A DNA stretch of 64,000 nt from Armillaria gallica. Lineage: Eukaryota; Basidiomycota; Agaricomycetes; Agaricales; Physalacriaceae. This document shows, piece by piece, positions 34,598-46,243 of the stretch. Each line of letters opens with the position of its first letter. Within the stretch, counting starts at the first letter, position 1. The stretch spans positions 5,270,001-5,334,000 of the forward strand of contig JBANDB010000003.1 in the NCBI GenBank assembly GCA_037576215.1, written 5' to 3'. Made by a program: the position numbers and the translations under genes. The notes under the pieces are model-generated. The model did not search any database, was not told where the DNA came from, and worked only from the letters and a program-made list of their open reading frames with translations.

Positions 34598-36313
34598 TTG
34601 GTATGGAACAGTCTGCTGCAAGAGCTTCAAAACATTTTGCATAGACTTGGCCACTCTCTTGCAGATGTTGGCCTGCCTGAACCTTTTGATCAACAAGAAG
34701 AGATAGAGTCAGAGCTCGGGAGATGGGGAGGAGATCCTGGAAATCTCTTGTCATTTGAAGCTAGCTTATGGCCAGAACAGGTCAGTTTGCCCTGAGAGTC
34801 TGAGTGATATACTTATTCTATTAATGACTATCTCTCAGTGTATTGTTTACAATTGTTTACATGAAATTATCGACATGGAAGATCCACACCCTGTTCATAT
34901 TGATGGTTATGCAGGGCGAGGAAAGATTTATGTTTTATATCCGATTATTGGTGCACTCCAAAAAGCAAATCAGATTGTTCTACTGTCTGCATCCTCAGCA
35001 TATGCAGCTAAAAACTATCCTGGGGGCCAAACTGCGCATTTCCTTTATGGTATTCCTGTTGATGAACACAACCCATTCCTGACTTCAATGATTTGACCAA
35101 AATCTGACCATGTGAAGCTGTTACTGGCAGCGTGGTGTCATATCATTGATGAAATCAGTGCTTTACACTTCAAGGCATTCAATTGCACAGATCAACTGAT
35201 GCATTCTTTGATGGGAAAAAGCTCTATCTGGGGAGGCCAAACACTTATCACTGTTAGAGATTTTTGACAGGTGTGGGACAATAAATTTTTGTATGATATT
35301 GTCTCTGATTTGTATATTTAATGGCAGGTTGCTCCAGTTGTTCAATATGGTACATGTGCTGCTATCACGAAAGCATCTATTCGGACACAAGCAGTCTTTA
35401 GACACTTTGAGATCCTCAGTCTCACACAGTCTTTATGCCAAAGAGACAATCCTGACTTCTCCAAATTTCTTGACTCTATAGGTGATAATGCCGATAATTC
35501 CATGGTTGATCTTAGTCAGCTCAGACACATGCACTCTCCTCAGGAGTATATTGATTTTGTATTCCCAGTCAGCATTCTCTCTGATCCTGTCATATGTGCA
35601 CAATAAGCTATTCTCAGCCCCTACAACGAATTTGTGGATGAGTTCAATTCTGCCATCATGAGTTGACTACCAGGGGAATCTCGAGACTACCTCAGCACAG
35701 ATTCAATAAAGGGAAATGAGAACACGAGTAATCTCGAGGGCCCTTTTTCTGATCCTGACTTCTTGAACTCACTTACCAAGCCTGGTGTACCTGTACATGT
35801 CATCACCTTCAAGGTCGAGGCTATATGTCAACTCACATGCAACTTTGATGTCTCACGAGAGCTCACAAAGAATACCTGTGTCATTATCTGCTGCATGTTT
35901 CATCATAGTGTTGAAGTTGAAATGATCCCAGCTATTGTTGCTGGAGAAGAGATAGGATCAGTAAGAGCTTTTCAGGTTTCTCTCTGTCTTCTGAACACTA
36001 ATTCAGCCTGATTAACCAGGAGTTGATTACTCTCCCTCGTATTGATTGTCATTTCCAGCCTCAGAACATGAATATCATTGTTCATCAAAAGCAGATATCA
36101 CTTGCTCTCGCATATGCTGTGACATTTAATGGCTGTCAAGGGCTAACAGTGCTGAGATTGGCACTTGACCTTCACCAGCCAGTTTTCTCTCATGGACAGC
36201 TATATTTGGCAGCAACCCAAGTTCCCAATGCACAAGATGTTATTATATTAAAAGCAGAAGGGGACATATTTACTTTAACCACAAATGTTGTATGGGACAA
36301 ACTACTACTGTAG
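34598..36313 (+). pseudogene. Helitron PIF1-type helicase half, broken
   Basis: The C-terminal helicase half of the Helitron. Blocks: LLQELQNILHRLGHSLADVGLPEPF (first 20: LLQELQNILHRLGHSLADVG; 34605-34690); a Walker-A-like region DGYAGRGKIYVLYPII, which lacks the expected GKT (about 34900-34950); VLLSASSAYAAKNYPGGQTAH (ASSAYAA...PGGQTAH core, about 34980-35040); IIDEIS (Walker B, about 35143-35160); LPGESRDYLSTDS (about 35667); NLEGPFSDPDFLNSLTKPG; and the C-terminal IDCHFQPQN...LALAYAVTFNGCQG...PVFSHGQLYLA blocks (36040-36220). Stops at 35094, 35265 and 35664 are TGA and 35604 is TAA. The element cannot make an active helicase. Confidence 0.8.
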
Positions 36314-36845
36314 CTATAAGCCTATACTATTGTTTTCTTATTGCATCTTACATCTCAAAGCATCCTGGAGGCTGGAGAGAAAGCCTTGTTTCAATTACTT
36401 ACCTTTTGCTTCCGTTCCCCCATCTTCTGCTATTCTGTTTGTTATTGTTTCCATAGTTGTATCCAATTGACATATCTTTGATCCCATTAGCTCTGTTTGA
36501 TCCATCTGAGTGTTCAGTCTGAGTAAGACTGACCTTTCAACTTTTTTTAAATGGCAGTTTCACTGACATGTCACTGTATGCAGTCCAACTGTACTGTCAA
36601 CCATTAACTATACTGCCAACCAACAACCATATTGCATGCCTGGTCCATTTTTCAAACTGCATAAAATCACTGCCCTTCCAGGCCATACTGCAGCTCTGTT
36701 GACCTCTTCAATGAGACATTGAGCTCCACCATCACCACCAAATCAAACACTCTCCTCACATATACTCAGTCCTTTAAGCCCTCTCTCTCCCCTTCCCTTC
36801 AGTCACACCCTGTCATCATCATCCCCTCTTGCTTTTGACATACAG
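36314..36845. other. Non-coding spacer after the Helitron helicase
   Basis: A 532-bp AT-rich, CT-rich stretch. Part may be the untranslated leader or LTR edge of the following gypsy relic. No terminal hairpin suited to a Helitron 3' end was seen here. Confidence 0.3.
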
Positions 36846-38524
36846 ATGTCTACAGACACCCAGAAATGTATGGTGCACACAGCACCAAAGTCTATCTCCA
36901 TTATATACAACTTGCCTGACCCACTCACTGTTGTGAATATCACCTTGTAGAAATACTCTGCCACTAATTGCACTGAAGTTAACAAGGACAAGATTATGGC
37001 TATCATGCTGATACCAACACTTGCCTCTGGGTTTCAGGATGAGTTGGTCTGCAACTGGTATGATACCAACCACAAGGACTTTGCAGTTATGACTATTGCC
37101 GAGTTTGCAGCTGCAATGCATACAGAGTTCTTGGATGAGCACTAGGCTATTGATCTTTGCACCAAGATCTTAGCAGACACTCAACCTGCGAATGAATCTC
37201 TCTGTTTGAAGCACTTACATTCAGAAGGAGTCCCTTTATCTTGAAGTTGACCTCCTTCATCTCTGATAAACACTTGCTTGATTATTTTAAAACTCATCTG
37301 AAACCCTGGTGCTTAAACATGTACAAGAACAATAAAGAGATTTGGAAGACTAGGGAGATCAAGAAATGGACCACTGCTATGGTCACACTTGAATCCAATA
37401 TCAACAATCATTACCAAGAATTTGTCAATTTCACTTGAACTTCTTTGAAGTGCCCAAATCCCATTCCTGCTAATGTATCCAACAAACATACTGCTTTGTT
37501 ATCAGCACCACTATCATGAACTGGCTTCATAACCCTCACTCCACTAACTATGTCTGCCTCTAATGCCTCCACATAGCATAGAGGAATAGGCAGGTTGATA
37601 AATGAGATAAGGGAATACCTCCAGAAACATTGCAGGTGTCAGAAATGTCACAGATGTAATGTCAACCACATTTCTGAGGATTGTCCCAACAGATTTCCTA
37701 ACTCTGCCACTTACTGGGGCATTACTTTGGTGGATGGTATCACTCTTGCTGCTGATGCCCTCTCTTTGAACACCACTGCCACTGCTACCACTACTGTTCC
37801 TACTTCAGTCCCTACTGCTTCTTCATCTTCAAATGCCACAGCTTTTTTAGTTAATACTATTGCTGCATCTTCTCTGATCTCTTCCAGACCTGTCACTATC
37901 ATTGCATCTTCTGCCTTTTCCAATGAGACTTGTATCATCAATGTCTTGTCTGATGACAGCGATAATGAGGTTGAGAAGGTTGATAGTATCTTGAACTGCT
38001 CTATGTCTCTCCCTCCATCCTTCAAGGTGAGTAATGTCAAAACTTCAAATGTCCCTTTTTCTATGGAACATTTAATCTGGCATTGCTCCATCGAGAACTA
38101 TTCTCCTCATTTTTCTTTGACTTTTGTTAATATCTAAGCTCTTATTGATGATGGCTCCCATTTAGTCTTAATTTGGCCCCAACTTGTTCAGAATTTGAAT
38201 TTATGCATATGTCAATTGCCACAACCAATTGAAATCATTGTTGCCCTTGAGAATGCTGCACCCATCACTCTGACTTCATGAGTGAAACTCAAATTATACA
38301 ATCAACAAAAAGCTTGGACATCACACACTGTATGCACTATTGTAGCACCTGACCTCTGTTCAGATATCATTCCTGGTTTACTGTTCCTTGCTGCTAATAA
38401 TCCTGTAATTGATCCCATTGAATGTTCTGTAACAAATAAATTATCAGGATTTGATTTTCTCCACCCACCTGTGCCTGTTTCTAAACTGTCTTCTACTCCT
38501 AACCCAATACTTGATAAAACCTGA
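36846..38524 (+). pseudogene. Ty3/gypsy gag-protease relic, copy 1
   Basis: A capsid-like segment runs from 36846 with stops (TAG at 36948, 37143 and others). A CCHC knuckle follows, CHRCNVNHISEDCPNRFP (about 37634-37692). A Thr/Ser-rich linker leads to a retropepsin-like region: a CSIEN segment, then ALIDDGSHLVLI (about 38130-38170) with the active-site region degraded, and ending near 38524 in FDFLHPPVPVSK. The same layout and wording (LIDDGSHL vs LVDDGAHL; SGFDFLHPPVP vs SSFDLFHPQLP) recur in copy 2 at 41936-43666. So both derive from one retrotransposon family. No reverse transcriptase follows this copy. Confidence 0.65.
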
Positions 38525-38533
38525 TGAAGTTAT

Positions 38534-38747
38534 CTTAAGATCACATGAATAAAATCAATTTGAGATAAGCTGAGATAAGACCAGCTTAAGTCAGGCTTAA
38601 GCACTATGCACAAAATATATCTAAGATGTCACTTTGCATCAGATGTTAATCTTAAGTCTGTCTTAAGTAGTCATGCACTGTAAAGCAATGCTTGACTTAC
38701 TTGATACTTAATACTCACTTAAGATGAGCTTGAGATCTGATCTTAAG
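38534..38747. repeat. CTTAAG-rich array
   Basis: Seven exact CTTAAG hexamers (38534, 38585, 38596, 38651, 38662, 38718, 38742) in 214 bp, plus several CTTGAG variants. This is far above chance. CTTAAG is a palindrome, so the array reads the same on both strands. Such clusters are typical subterminal repeats of DNA transposons, where transposase binds. Confidence 0.6.
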
Positions 38748-38789
38748 ATTGACTTGAGAGTAACTTGAGACATGCCTTAAAATAATGAC

Positions 38790-41700
38790 AATATACCGTT
38801 TTATTGAAATGTACATGAATTTGAGTATTACAACCATCAATGTCATGCTCTGCTCAGAAACCAAGTCATTATCTTTACAAAATCTTTAGTAAGGCAGAAA
38901 ACATACTTTGTTTTCTTGCCCTTCAGTTGTTCTGTTTTGTCATTAAGATTTCTTGCATGCTTCTTTGAGGATGTGGGCTTTACAGGAGATGGGCCAATCT
39001 TGTTAGTGGATGTGATCCTTGTTGATGCTTTGTGATTACACTCTCCTTGACAGACTTCCAGCTCCTTGCTGACTGTTGCAGCTGTGGCTTTGACTTTGAG
39101 GTGACAGGTCTTTATAACGGGCTTTTGGGGGTTGGGTTTTTCAGACTTGTCCTCATTGTCCTAGATGATATTGCTCTGAGTTGAAGTGATGTCAGCTTCA
39201 TTGTTGTCATCCAGATTTGGTGGCTTCATAGCTTCAAGCTTGTCACTATCATTGAATGGAGTGGCATTGTTGTTGTTGGTCTCTGGGATTGCATATCTCT
39301 GTAGGTCAGCTTCATCATCATTATCCAGATCTGGTAGCTTCAGTGGTTCAGGATTGTCTCTATCTTTAAGCAGAGAGAGGTTTGGAATGGTGAGAGAATG
39401 TGCAGTTGAAGAACAGAAGTGAAAAGGGTTTGGAGTACTCTTACATGAATTATTCTTGAGATATGTTGCCATGAGAATGGTATCAACATCGCTCATCTCA
39501 GTTGGAGGGCATGAGAACATCAGCAGAGATGGCCATTGCTTGGTGTCAAAGTATTGGTTTACATTTTTTGATATTTCACCATAAGGGAGATCTGAACACA
39601 GCATAGCACCATCATTGGCTTACACTAGGAATATCATCAGCAACTGTACTATATTATAATGGTCTTGAATGCTCACCCCATAAGGAATAGAAATATTCAT
39701 CTATCAATATCTTAAGCTTAGACAGTGAGGTCTGCTGGAAGTCCATGTGAGGAAAAAAGATAATGCCATCACTATTTTGTGCAAATGTGTGCCATAGCTG
39801 CCTCACAGGACATCCTATACACCTGAGTATTAGGACATAGATTAAGTGACCAGCACAATAGCAATACATATGAGGCATGTGTATGTCAGCCCATGTGCAG
39901 AGTTGATTTGTGAAATCAGGATTGAGAATGCTCCCAATGGAATGTACCATCCTGATTCAACTCCATCAAGCTCATTTTAGAAAGTGTAAACAAGGAGAAA
40001 TGCTGCCAGGCCTAGGAAGAGTTCAATCTCCTTGAGCAGGTTGTAAATTAGTGCCAGGAGCTCTTTGTGGTGACAGCAGAAACAAATTATTAGTAAACTT
40101 CCTGACTGAGATTGAGGACATGCAAAAATGTTTTGTTTAGCATCCAATGCCTTCCTGTCATAGTCATTGTGCTCATCCTCAGGTAACTCAAGCCAGAATT
40201 CTTCTAACACCTTCCAATCTGCACTGCCAGTGTTGGCACCCTTGATTTCTCTGGCATTGCACAGCTCTTGAAACCTTGCAGCCACTTTGTCCTTGTTTTT
40301 GTTTTCGAATAATTTCTGACCACTAATGGTACCAGAGAACTTGAGGAGCTGGAAGAGCAGTTTGTAGCTACCATGCTGGCTGATGATCCAAGTATGTTGT
40401 CTTTCCTGTTGTCATTGATATCAGCGTCATCTCCCTGGGTGATAGTGGTGGTACTTGGCTCTTTCTTGTTGACCTTCTAATTCTTATAGTTCTGAAACTT
40501 CTTGATGATGCACTGTACCACTGACATTAGTATGTATGACATATTTAACACTGAAGACACTTATGCTCACAATGTTATGATATTTCTTTGCTTGCTCCTC
40601 AGCATAAAGAGTGGAATCCCTCACAAGGTTGTTGAAGAGAGCATGTTTCAACAATGTCTCAGTCGCAGTTTTCTGCCATTTGTGTAGTGCATTGTTATAG
40701 ACACTCTGGCTCTTCTTCTTGATGTGAATTTTTAAGGTAAGTGCAGTCAAAATACAGCATGGTGAATACAGTAAAGGCACGAACTAGCTAAATTTTGATA
40801 CCATGAGAAGTAGACATATAAAACACAACCCTGATTAGGAAGTCTTATACCTGCATAAACTCATTTCTTGTTCTTGTTCTTTATCTTCATAGGCTCCTCC
40901 TGAATGCTGCGAGCCTACTGGGCATTGATATCCATTGTTTGTTGGCTGTCTGCAGCTTGGCATAGATCAGTATTGAGGATGTTGAACATCTTACCAATGA
41001 GCATATCATGCTCATTGTCTATGCATTTGATCTCCTGGACTGTCCACAAGATAGGTTTGGACCCCTGCACATAGCATACACCACAAACACACATCCCAAC
41101 ATGATCTTCTCTAATTACCACCCATTGATAGTAATCTCGGATGGTTGGTTCCATGGGTGTCACAGATTTCCAATTTCCAATGTCTACCAGAGTTGTTTAA
41201 AACTTTATTTTTATAATGCATCTAATGCCAGACAGGTCGAGCCAGATTTTTTGAGGCTGGGACTTGTCTGGAATATTGACCCACAATTCTCATTGTGTGA
41301 GTGCAAAATACCCACTCCAATGAGATGCGATCAATTTATATAAAGATAATTTGCTTAGGGCTGGTGGTTCTGGAGCTGTTACATTCCAGGGATACTCCTG
41401 CGATAGTAAGAAAGCCATCTGACTTTGGTCCAATAGCTGGTACAATTGTAAGGGTAGTCCTGTCCTTAGATAGAGCCAATGTCAGTTAAGTTATCTTGGT
41501 ATAATAGAAAATAATCTACCCATATGTCCTGATAAGCATGCACTGCATTGTAGCTTTGCTTGAAATGGACACATACACTGAGTCCACTAGCTGTCACCTG
41601 ATTGATGCCAACATCCAACACTCTCCCAATTTTTCCTTTATGTACATCCTGTTTCTGCTCCATCTTGATATCTGTTACTATCTCTGATACTATCACAGAA

Positions 41701-41870
41701 GAAGACAAAGATGCTGTGGCTTTAGCACTAAATCCCAGTATGGCATTCACTCCAATATCAGTTCCAACAGCTTTCCCCAGTCTGGCAATAAAACCCCTAG
41801 AAATTCCTCCAGATCCCCATATACTCTTTCCCCCATTAACCCCCACTAGAAACTACCCTAAAAGTTTCAC
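38790..41870 (-). other. Block of unidentified minus-strand ORFs between two gypsy relics
   Basis: Minus-strand ORFs at 41846-41466, 41163-40915, 40780-40484, 40285-39977, 39950-39654 and 39604-39161 could be exons of one decayed gene. Seen: a charged helical stretch (about 40700-40560), FWLELPEDEHNDY-type text (about 40200) and an Asp/Asn-rich tail (39400-39170) with a repeat of about 30 residues (LKLPDLDNDDEADL vs MKPPNLDDNNEADI). No family is recognised. The block sits between two related retrotransposon pieces and next to the CTTAAG array, so it may be an inserted DNA transposon or captured gene. Confidence 0.3.
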
Positions 41871-41935
41871 CTAGACACCATGTCATTCAGGACTCTTCTT
41901 CTGATTATTACTCATCCAGCCCTATACAATTGATA

Positions 41936-43666
41936 TCACCTGTCACTATGTCTTTCTCCTCCACTGACCAAGCAGCTCATATCCAGTCTCATAGCAGTAG
42001 ACAACCACCTACTATCAGACCTGGACATCTTCATGACCCTCATATAATGAGCCATTATACTGATGTTGGTATTGCATACAGATACAGACAATAGCAAAAA
42101 GATGTTGCTTTCCCAGATATTGTCTAACTTTGTTGATGGTCTCTCAGAAAATTTGGCCACTGTCACTTGGTTTAAACACACAGACTTCATAACCACTTTC
42201 TGTGACTATTTCTTACCCTCAACGTGAAAGAAAGATCTCACAAATAAGATATGGCAAGAAACAATGGCCCCAGATATGCAACATACTGGAGATCTGGGAG
42301 TGCAACAATCTTGATGTATGGACCAAGCTTGTCATGATTCAGAATGATGAACTTCACTGCAAACACAAGGAGCTTGAAGACATGGTAGAAGCCACAATGG
42401 CCATGCATAACAAATGTGTCCATGTAGCAGAAACCACACCTGTGACATCAACCCAGATGGCCTCTACCCCTGCAGCCACTAGCTCATCTTACCATCCCCC
42501 AGCTGGATTGTCTTCGAATACCCCATACCCCTACAGATACCAGAGCCGTCTTGAGCCTGACAAGCATATGACACTTATATGAGTGTCAAACATCTGAAAG
42601 GGTTATTTGTTGATGTGCAGATAAGGCAAAGGAAATTCCACTCTTCACCATTGCTGTCATCAATACCACTACTCCTGTCATTCCCACTGCTCCTGCTCCA
42701 GCACCTACTTCCATCCCTGCCCCTGCAGCCACCATTCAGGTCCTCACCACCATGGCTTGGCCTGTAGTGGCAGCCATACCTGCCAACAACATAGGTGTAC
42801 TTAATGCCACCAATGCAGATAGCACTGAGGCTGATGCAAACCTGTCCATTGACTCTGAAGCTGTGAGTAAACCTTTCACAGTTCCTTTCACAGTACCACA
42901 CTTGTTGTGGAACTGCACTATCAAGAATCAGAATCCCAATGCACAGAGTCCTTGTACTAACATCACTGCTTTAGTAGATGATGGTGCACACCTCATCCTT
43001 CCCCACCTACAACTTGTTGATCACCTGAACTTGAAATGTCATCAGCTACTAGAACCTATAGAAATTGGCATTGCCATCTCTAATTCCCAGTCTCCTGCTT
43101 GCAGATTAACTGAATGGGTTAAATTGAAACCCCATGATATTTCCAATGCCTGGTCTTCACACACCATATGTGCCATCATTGCCCCCAGTCTTTGTTCCAA
43201 CATTATACTCAGCCTACCCTTCCTTGAAGTGAATCAGATTGTTATTGATTATCATGCACATACAGTCATAGCAAAACAGTCCAGTTTTGATCTTTTTCAC
43301 CCCCAGTTACCTATTTCTTATGCCATGCCTTTACCTTTTGCTACCATATGAATACAAAAGATGCAGTTGAACTATACAACTGCCTGTAACCTACTCTTTT
43401 ACTGGCTCTCTTCAGATGATACTTCTTTTGCTGTGTTATGTGATTCTGCATACAAAAAACTCTGTAATTCTAATGTCATTGCAGCTCTACATACCAATAT
43501 TGAATGGCTTGCATTCTTTGACCGCTTGAAATCCCTCCATAATGAAATAAAGGAAGAATACAATGATATTTTTCAACCATTACCCCATGCAGATATGCTT
43601 CCAAACCATATGACATGTAAGATAAAATTAAAGAATGCCAACAACTTACAAGATCATCACATCTAG
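41936..43666 (+). pseudogene. Ty3/gypsy gag-protease and start of reverse transcriptase, copy 2
   Basis: A degraded capsid region (41936-42580) is followed by an Ala/Pro/Thr linker and a retropepsin-like domain from 42752. Key blocks are HLLWNCTIKNQNP, ALVDDGAHLIL (about 42970-43000; the expected DSG is changed), HTICAIIAPSLCSNIILSLPF and FDLFHPQLPIS. After a short gap, 43361-43666 gives NDIFQPLPHADMLPNHMTC and KIKLKNAN, the N-terminal edge of a gypsy reverse transcriptase. Homology stops near 43670, so the polymerase core, RNase H and integrase are missing. Related to copy 1 at 36846-38524. Confidence 0.68.
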
Positions 43667-43756
43667 ATCATACTCCTGCTGTAAAATACCTCCTTGCTCA
43701 ATACATGCAAGTAGTGGTGATCAGTGTATATTTATAATCTACTGTGTGTATGAGTG

Positions 43757-43802
43757 GTGGTGGTAAAAAGACTACTTTTCACCACCACATTTAGTAAGCT
43801 AA
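43757..43802 (+). repeat. Hairpin followed by CTAA, candidate Helitron 3' terminus
   Basis: GTGGTGGTAAAAAG (43757-43770) pairs with CTTTTCACCACCAC (43775-43788), one mismatch, loop ACTA. Ten bases later comes CTAA (43799-43802), then T. Helitron right ends have a stem-loop about 10-12 nt before CTRR and insert before T. Orientation matches the Rep and helicase relics to the left. The match could be chance. Confidence 0.4.
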
Positions 43803-44530
43803 TATACTGAAATACAAATATAATGCAATAAGATATATGAATGATAAGGAGATATGACCTCATATAGATGATGAGGTCACTACCCCTTACATGCCCCCAT
43901 TAGGATTGCCTCCAGGGAATTTGAAAGCCAGTACCAGTGCTAACTCACTAATGATCATGAACTGGGATGAACCCATCATCCTCTTGCAGATTGGTGATGA
44001 GCCTAGACTTCTGTGACAACAGCAACACCCAAAACTCTGAGAGAGCTTAGGCAATTAATATGGGATCACAGCAATCAAGGTGTTGTGTGTGCAAGTGGTT
44101 CAGTGCACCTCTGTGTGGTCAATTCCTCTATAATGCAAGATACACTGTGACTTTTCAGTCAGCGAAGTAATACTCTTAATCAATGAGTACTAGTAGATGT
44201 TGGCTGTAAATGAGATGGGAAGGAATCTGGTATGACGTGAATACTAAGAAACTGTGATAGAAACCATGGAAATAGACTAAAGAGCATGAAAATAGCTCTA
44301 GAAATTATGGCAATAGACTAGAAAATGTCAAAATAGCCTGGAAACCATGGTTAGAGAGTGTACCTAGTAACATGAGTCAAAACAATGGCAATAAACATGC
44401 AGAAACTGCCTTGAAACTGCTTGGAACTGGGAGAAAATGTGGTAACTGTGGTGCTGAGTAGGGTGTTGTGGCAATAGATGCACAATATTAGACCCGAACT
44501 CCTATCAAGGATAATGTAAGACCCGAACTT
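43803..44530. other. Non-coding segment with degenerate short repeats
   Basis: No gene is seen. At about 44258-44352 a unit of roughly 20 nt (GAAACCATGGAAATAGACT and variants) recurs four to five times with heavy divergence. Confidence 0.35.
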
Positions 44531-44540
44531 CAATCAAAGG

Positions 44541-44760
44541 TGAATAGATCGGCTGTATCACGTTCGTACAGTCACCGTCTAGCCCTTGTGATGATTGACG
44601 CCCAAGACTCACTTTAGGAGCTCTTAGCAAAATAGATAAAGGAGTGTGTCGGTATGAATAAACTTTAGCTCAAAGCTAGGGAAATACAGGCTTTGAGTAA
44701 GCTACTTATATACTAAAGTGAGGGTCTGTAAATGGTACTAAGAAGTGACTACCGTGTTAG
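44541..44760. repeat. Diverged LTR-like direct repeat, copy 1
   Basis: Shares ordered blocks with 45013-45240: GGCTGTATCACGTTCG against GGCTGTCTCACGTTCG, CAGTCACCG, a TTAGCTC-AGGCT-like block, GAGCTAC-TACTTA-like block and GTGAGGGTCTRTA. Core offset is 480 bp. Probably two LTR or solo-LTR copies. Confidence 0.5.
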
Positions 44761-44960
44761 AAAGTGAATAAGCCAAATACACGGTAGCCGAGAATAACAC
44801 GTATCCAGTACGTGTTTAGCACACATTGCTACGTGTCGGGCACACGGGACGAGAATACCCCTTTGTCGAGTACATGTTAACCGAGTTGTGACGTGATAGT
44901 GATGTGAAGATTTATGAAGACTCTCCGAGAGTCGCGGGTCTAAAGATCGTGGGTGAGTAA

Positions 44961-44997
44961 GCATCTTATCTTATCTTCCAAAGATTAGATAAGATGC
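44961..44997. repeat. Perfect 11-bp inverted repeat
   Basis: GCATCTTATCT (44961-44971) and AGATAAGATGC (44987-44997) with a 15-nt loop, between the two LTR-like copies. It could be an RNA hairpin or an element end. Confidence 0.5.
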
Positions 44998-45012
44998 CTG
45001 AAAACGAATAAA

Positions 45013-45240
45013 TCGTAACAGATAAACACCGGCTGTCTCACGTTCGGGCAGTCACCGATGAGTTTCTTAAGAGATAGGCGATCCAACTAAGTCTTTAGTT
45101 CTTAGCGAAGAATTAAGCAATAGTTTCAGTATAGATTAATGTTAGCTCGAGGCTGGGGTACCTACTACAAGAGCTACTACTTAAATACTCGGAGTGAGGG
45201 TCTATACATAAGTCATTTGTGAGAGATTGAAGCTAGAGCA
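45013..45240. repeat. Diverged LTR-like direct repeat, copy 2
   Basis: Partner of 44541-44760, with shared blocks in the same order and orientation (core 45031-45057). Confidence 0.5.
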
Positions 45241-45984
45241 CATGGTGTTGAAGTGAGAATCGCACAATACAAAGAGATAACATGGGAATGAGCAGATAGC
45301 ATGAGAATGCATGCGGTTGCCCCTATGTTTGACAGCCCGGAGTGAGCGATAAGATAAGATAAAGGAAAAAAGTGAATAAGTCATAACACACAACAACTCT
45401 GAACAATGGTGATGACAAGGGTGATTCTATAGAGAACGATGCTGAAATGAGCCTACACAGAGGCAATACTGAACTGAGTGATGAAAATGATGGTGACATA
45501 GAAGGTGAAAGCAATAAAACAATCCTATATGGTGAAGGTGAAGCAATGTTGTGGCATTAGAAGACAAAAGCAAGTTATTGATGCAAGGTTTCATGTATTG
45601 GTGCAATATACAAAGCCAACCAAAAACATTAAGAGTAAAGCAAGTAGAAATAGACAACTTGAAGTAACTATAGCTGACTGGAAATGCCGTAGTCTGGTCA
45701 ACTGGGTAAGAACTCCTCTAAAAACACAGTATCTAACTGGTTTTTATACTACAAGTATAGTTTTATAAATAGAATATTCATCGGAGCCTTACCAAGGCTG
45801 TAAGTCCTTGGCTTTGTAAAAGCCATAGTAAAGCATATAGAATCTAAAGTTCTAAAGTAACAGCAACTCTTTGTATCATAGCTGGAAGGGTAATCATGTC
45901 ATTTCATTAAATGATTGATGGGTGCATCAACTAGGTGCTTCTGAGTGATGCAGCAATTCCATTTTAAGATGATTGTCAATCACA

Positions 45985-46243
45985 GGTGCCTTGCCATAAT
46001 GGGATATGGTAATTGTGATGCATGGTGAGCTGGGAAGGATAATGAAGTGTTGAAGGAGTATGAAGGTCACAGTTTTAGAATTGTATCTGTGTGTGGGTGG
46101 CATATAATGCAAAAATCCATGGTATTATTGAGAGTTGGCAGTATTATGGAGTACATGGGGATTATAATAGAGTTGTTTTAAAGGTATTGGGTGATGGATG
46201 GATAAATCTGCGAATTTTGAGCATACAGAGCCTGGAGGCTCAT
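45985..46243 (-). repeat. Solo LTR-like copy matching 59217-59466
   Basis: Co-linear with the LTR at 59217-59466 over about 250 bp. Shared blocks include GTAATTGTGATGC, GAGCTGGGAAGGATAA, ATTGAGAGTTGGCAGT, AAGGTATTGGGTGATGGATG and AGCATACAGAGCCTGGAGGC. Similarity ends abruptly at CTCATC in both. The other copy abuts a gypsy integrase, so this is probably an isolated LTR of that family, and it truncates the relic to its right. Confidence 0.65.

Noticed and set aside
36314..36845. Helitron 3' terminus just after the helicase
   Set aside because: No GC-rich stem-loop followed by CTRR and T was found here by eye.
44541..45240. CRISPR-like repeats
   Set aside because: Only two long diverged copies without regular spacers, in a eukaryotic genome; LTR-like repeats explain them better.
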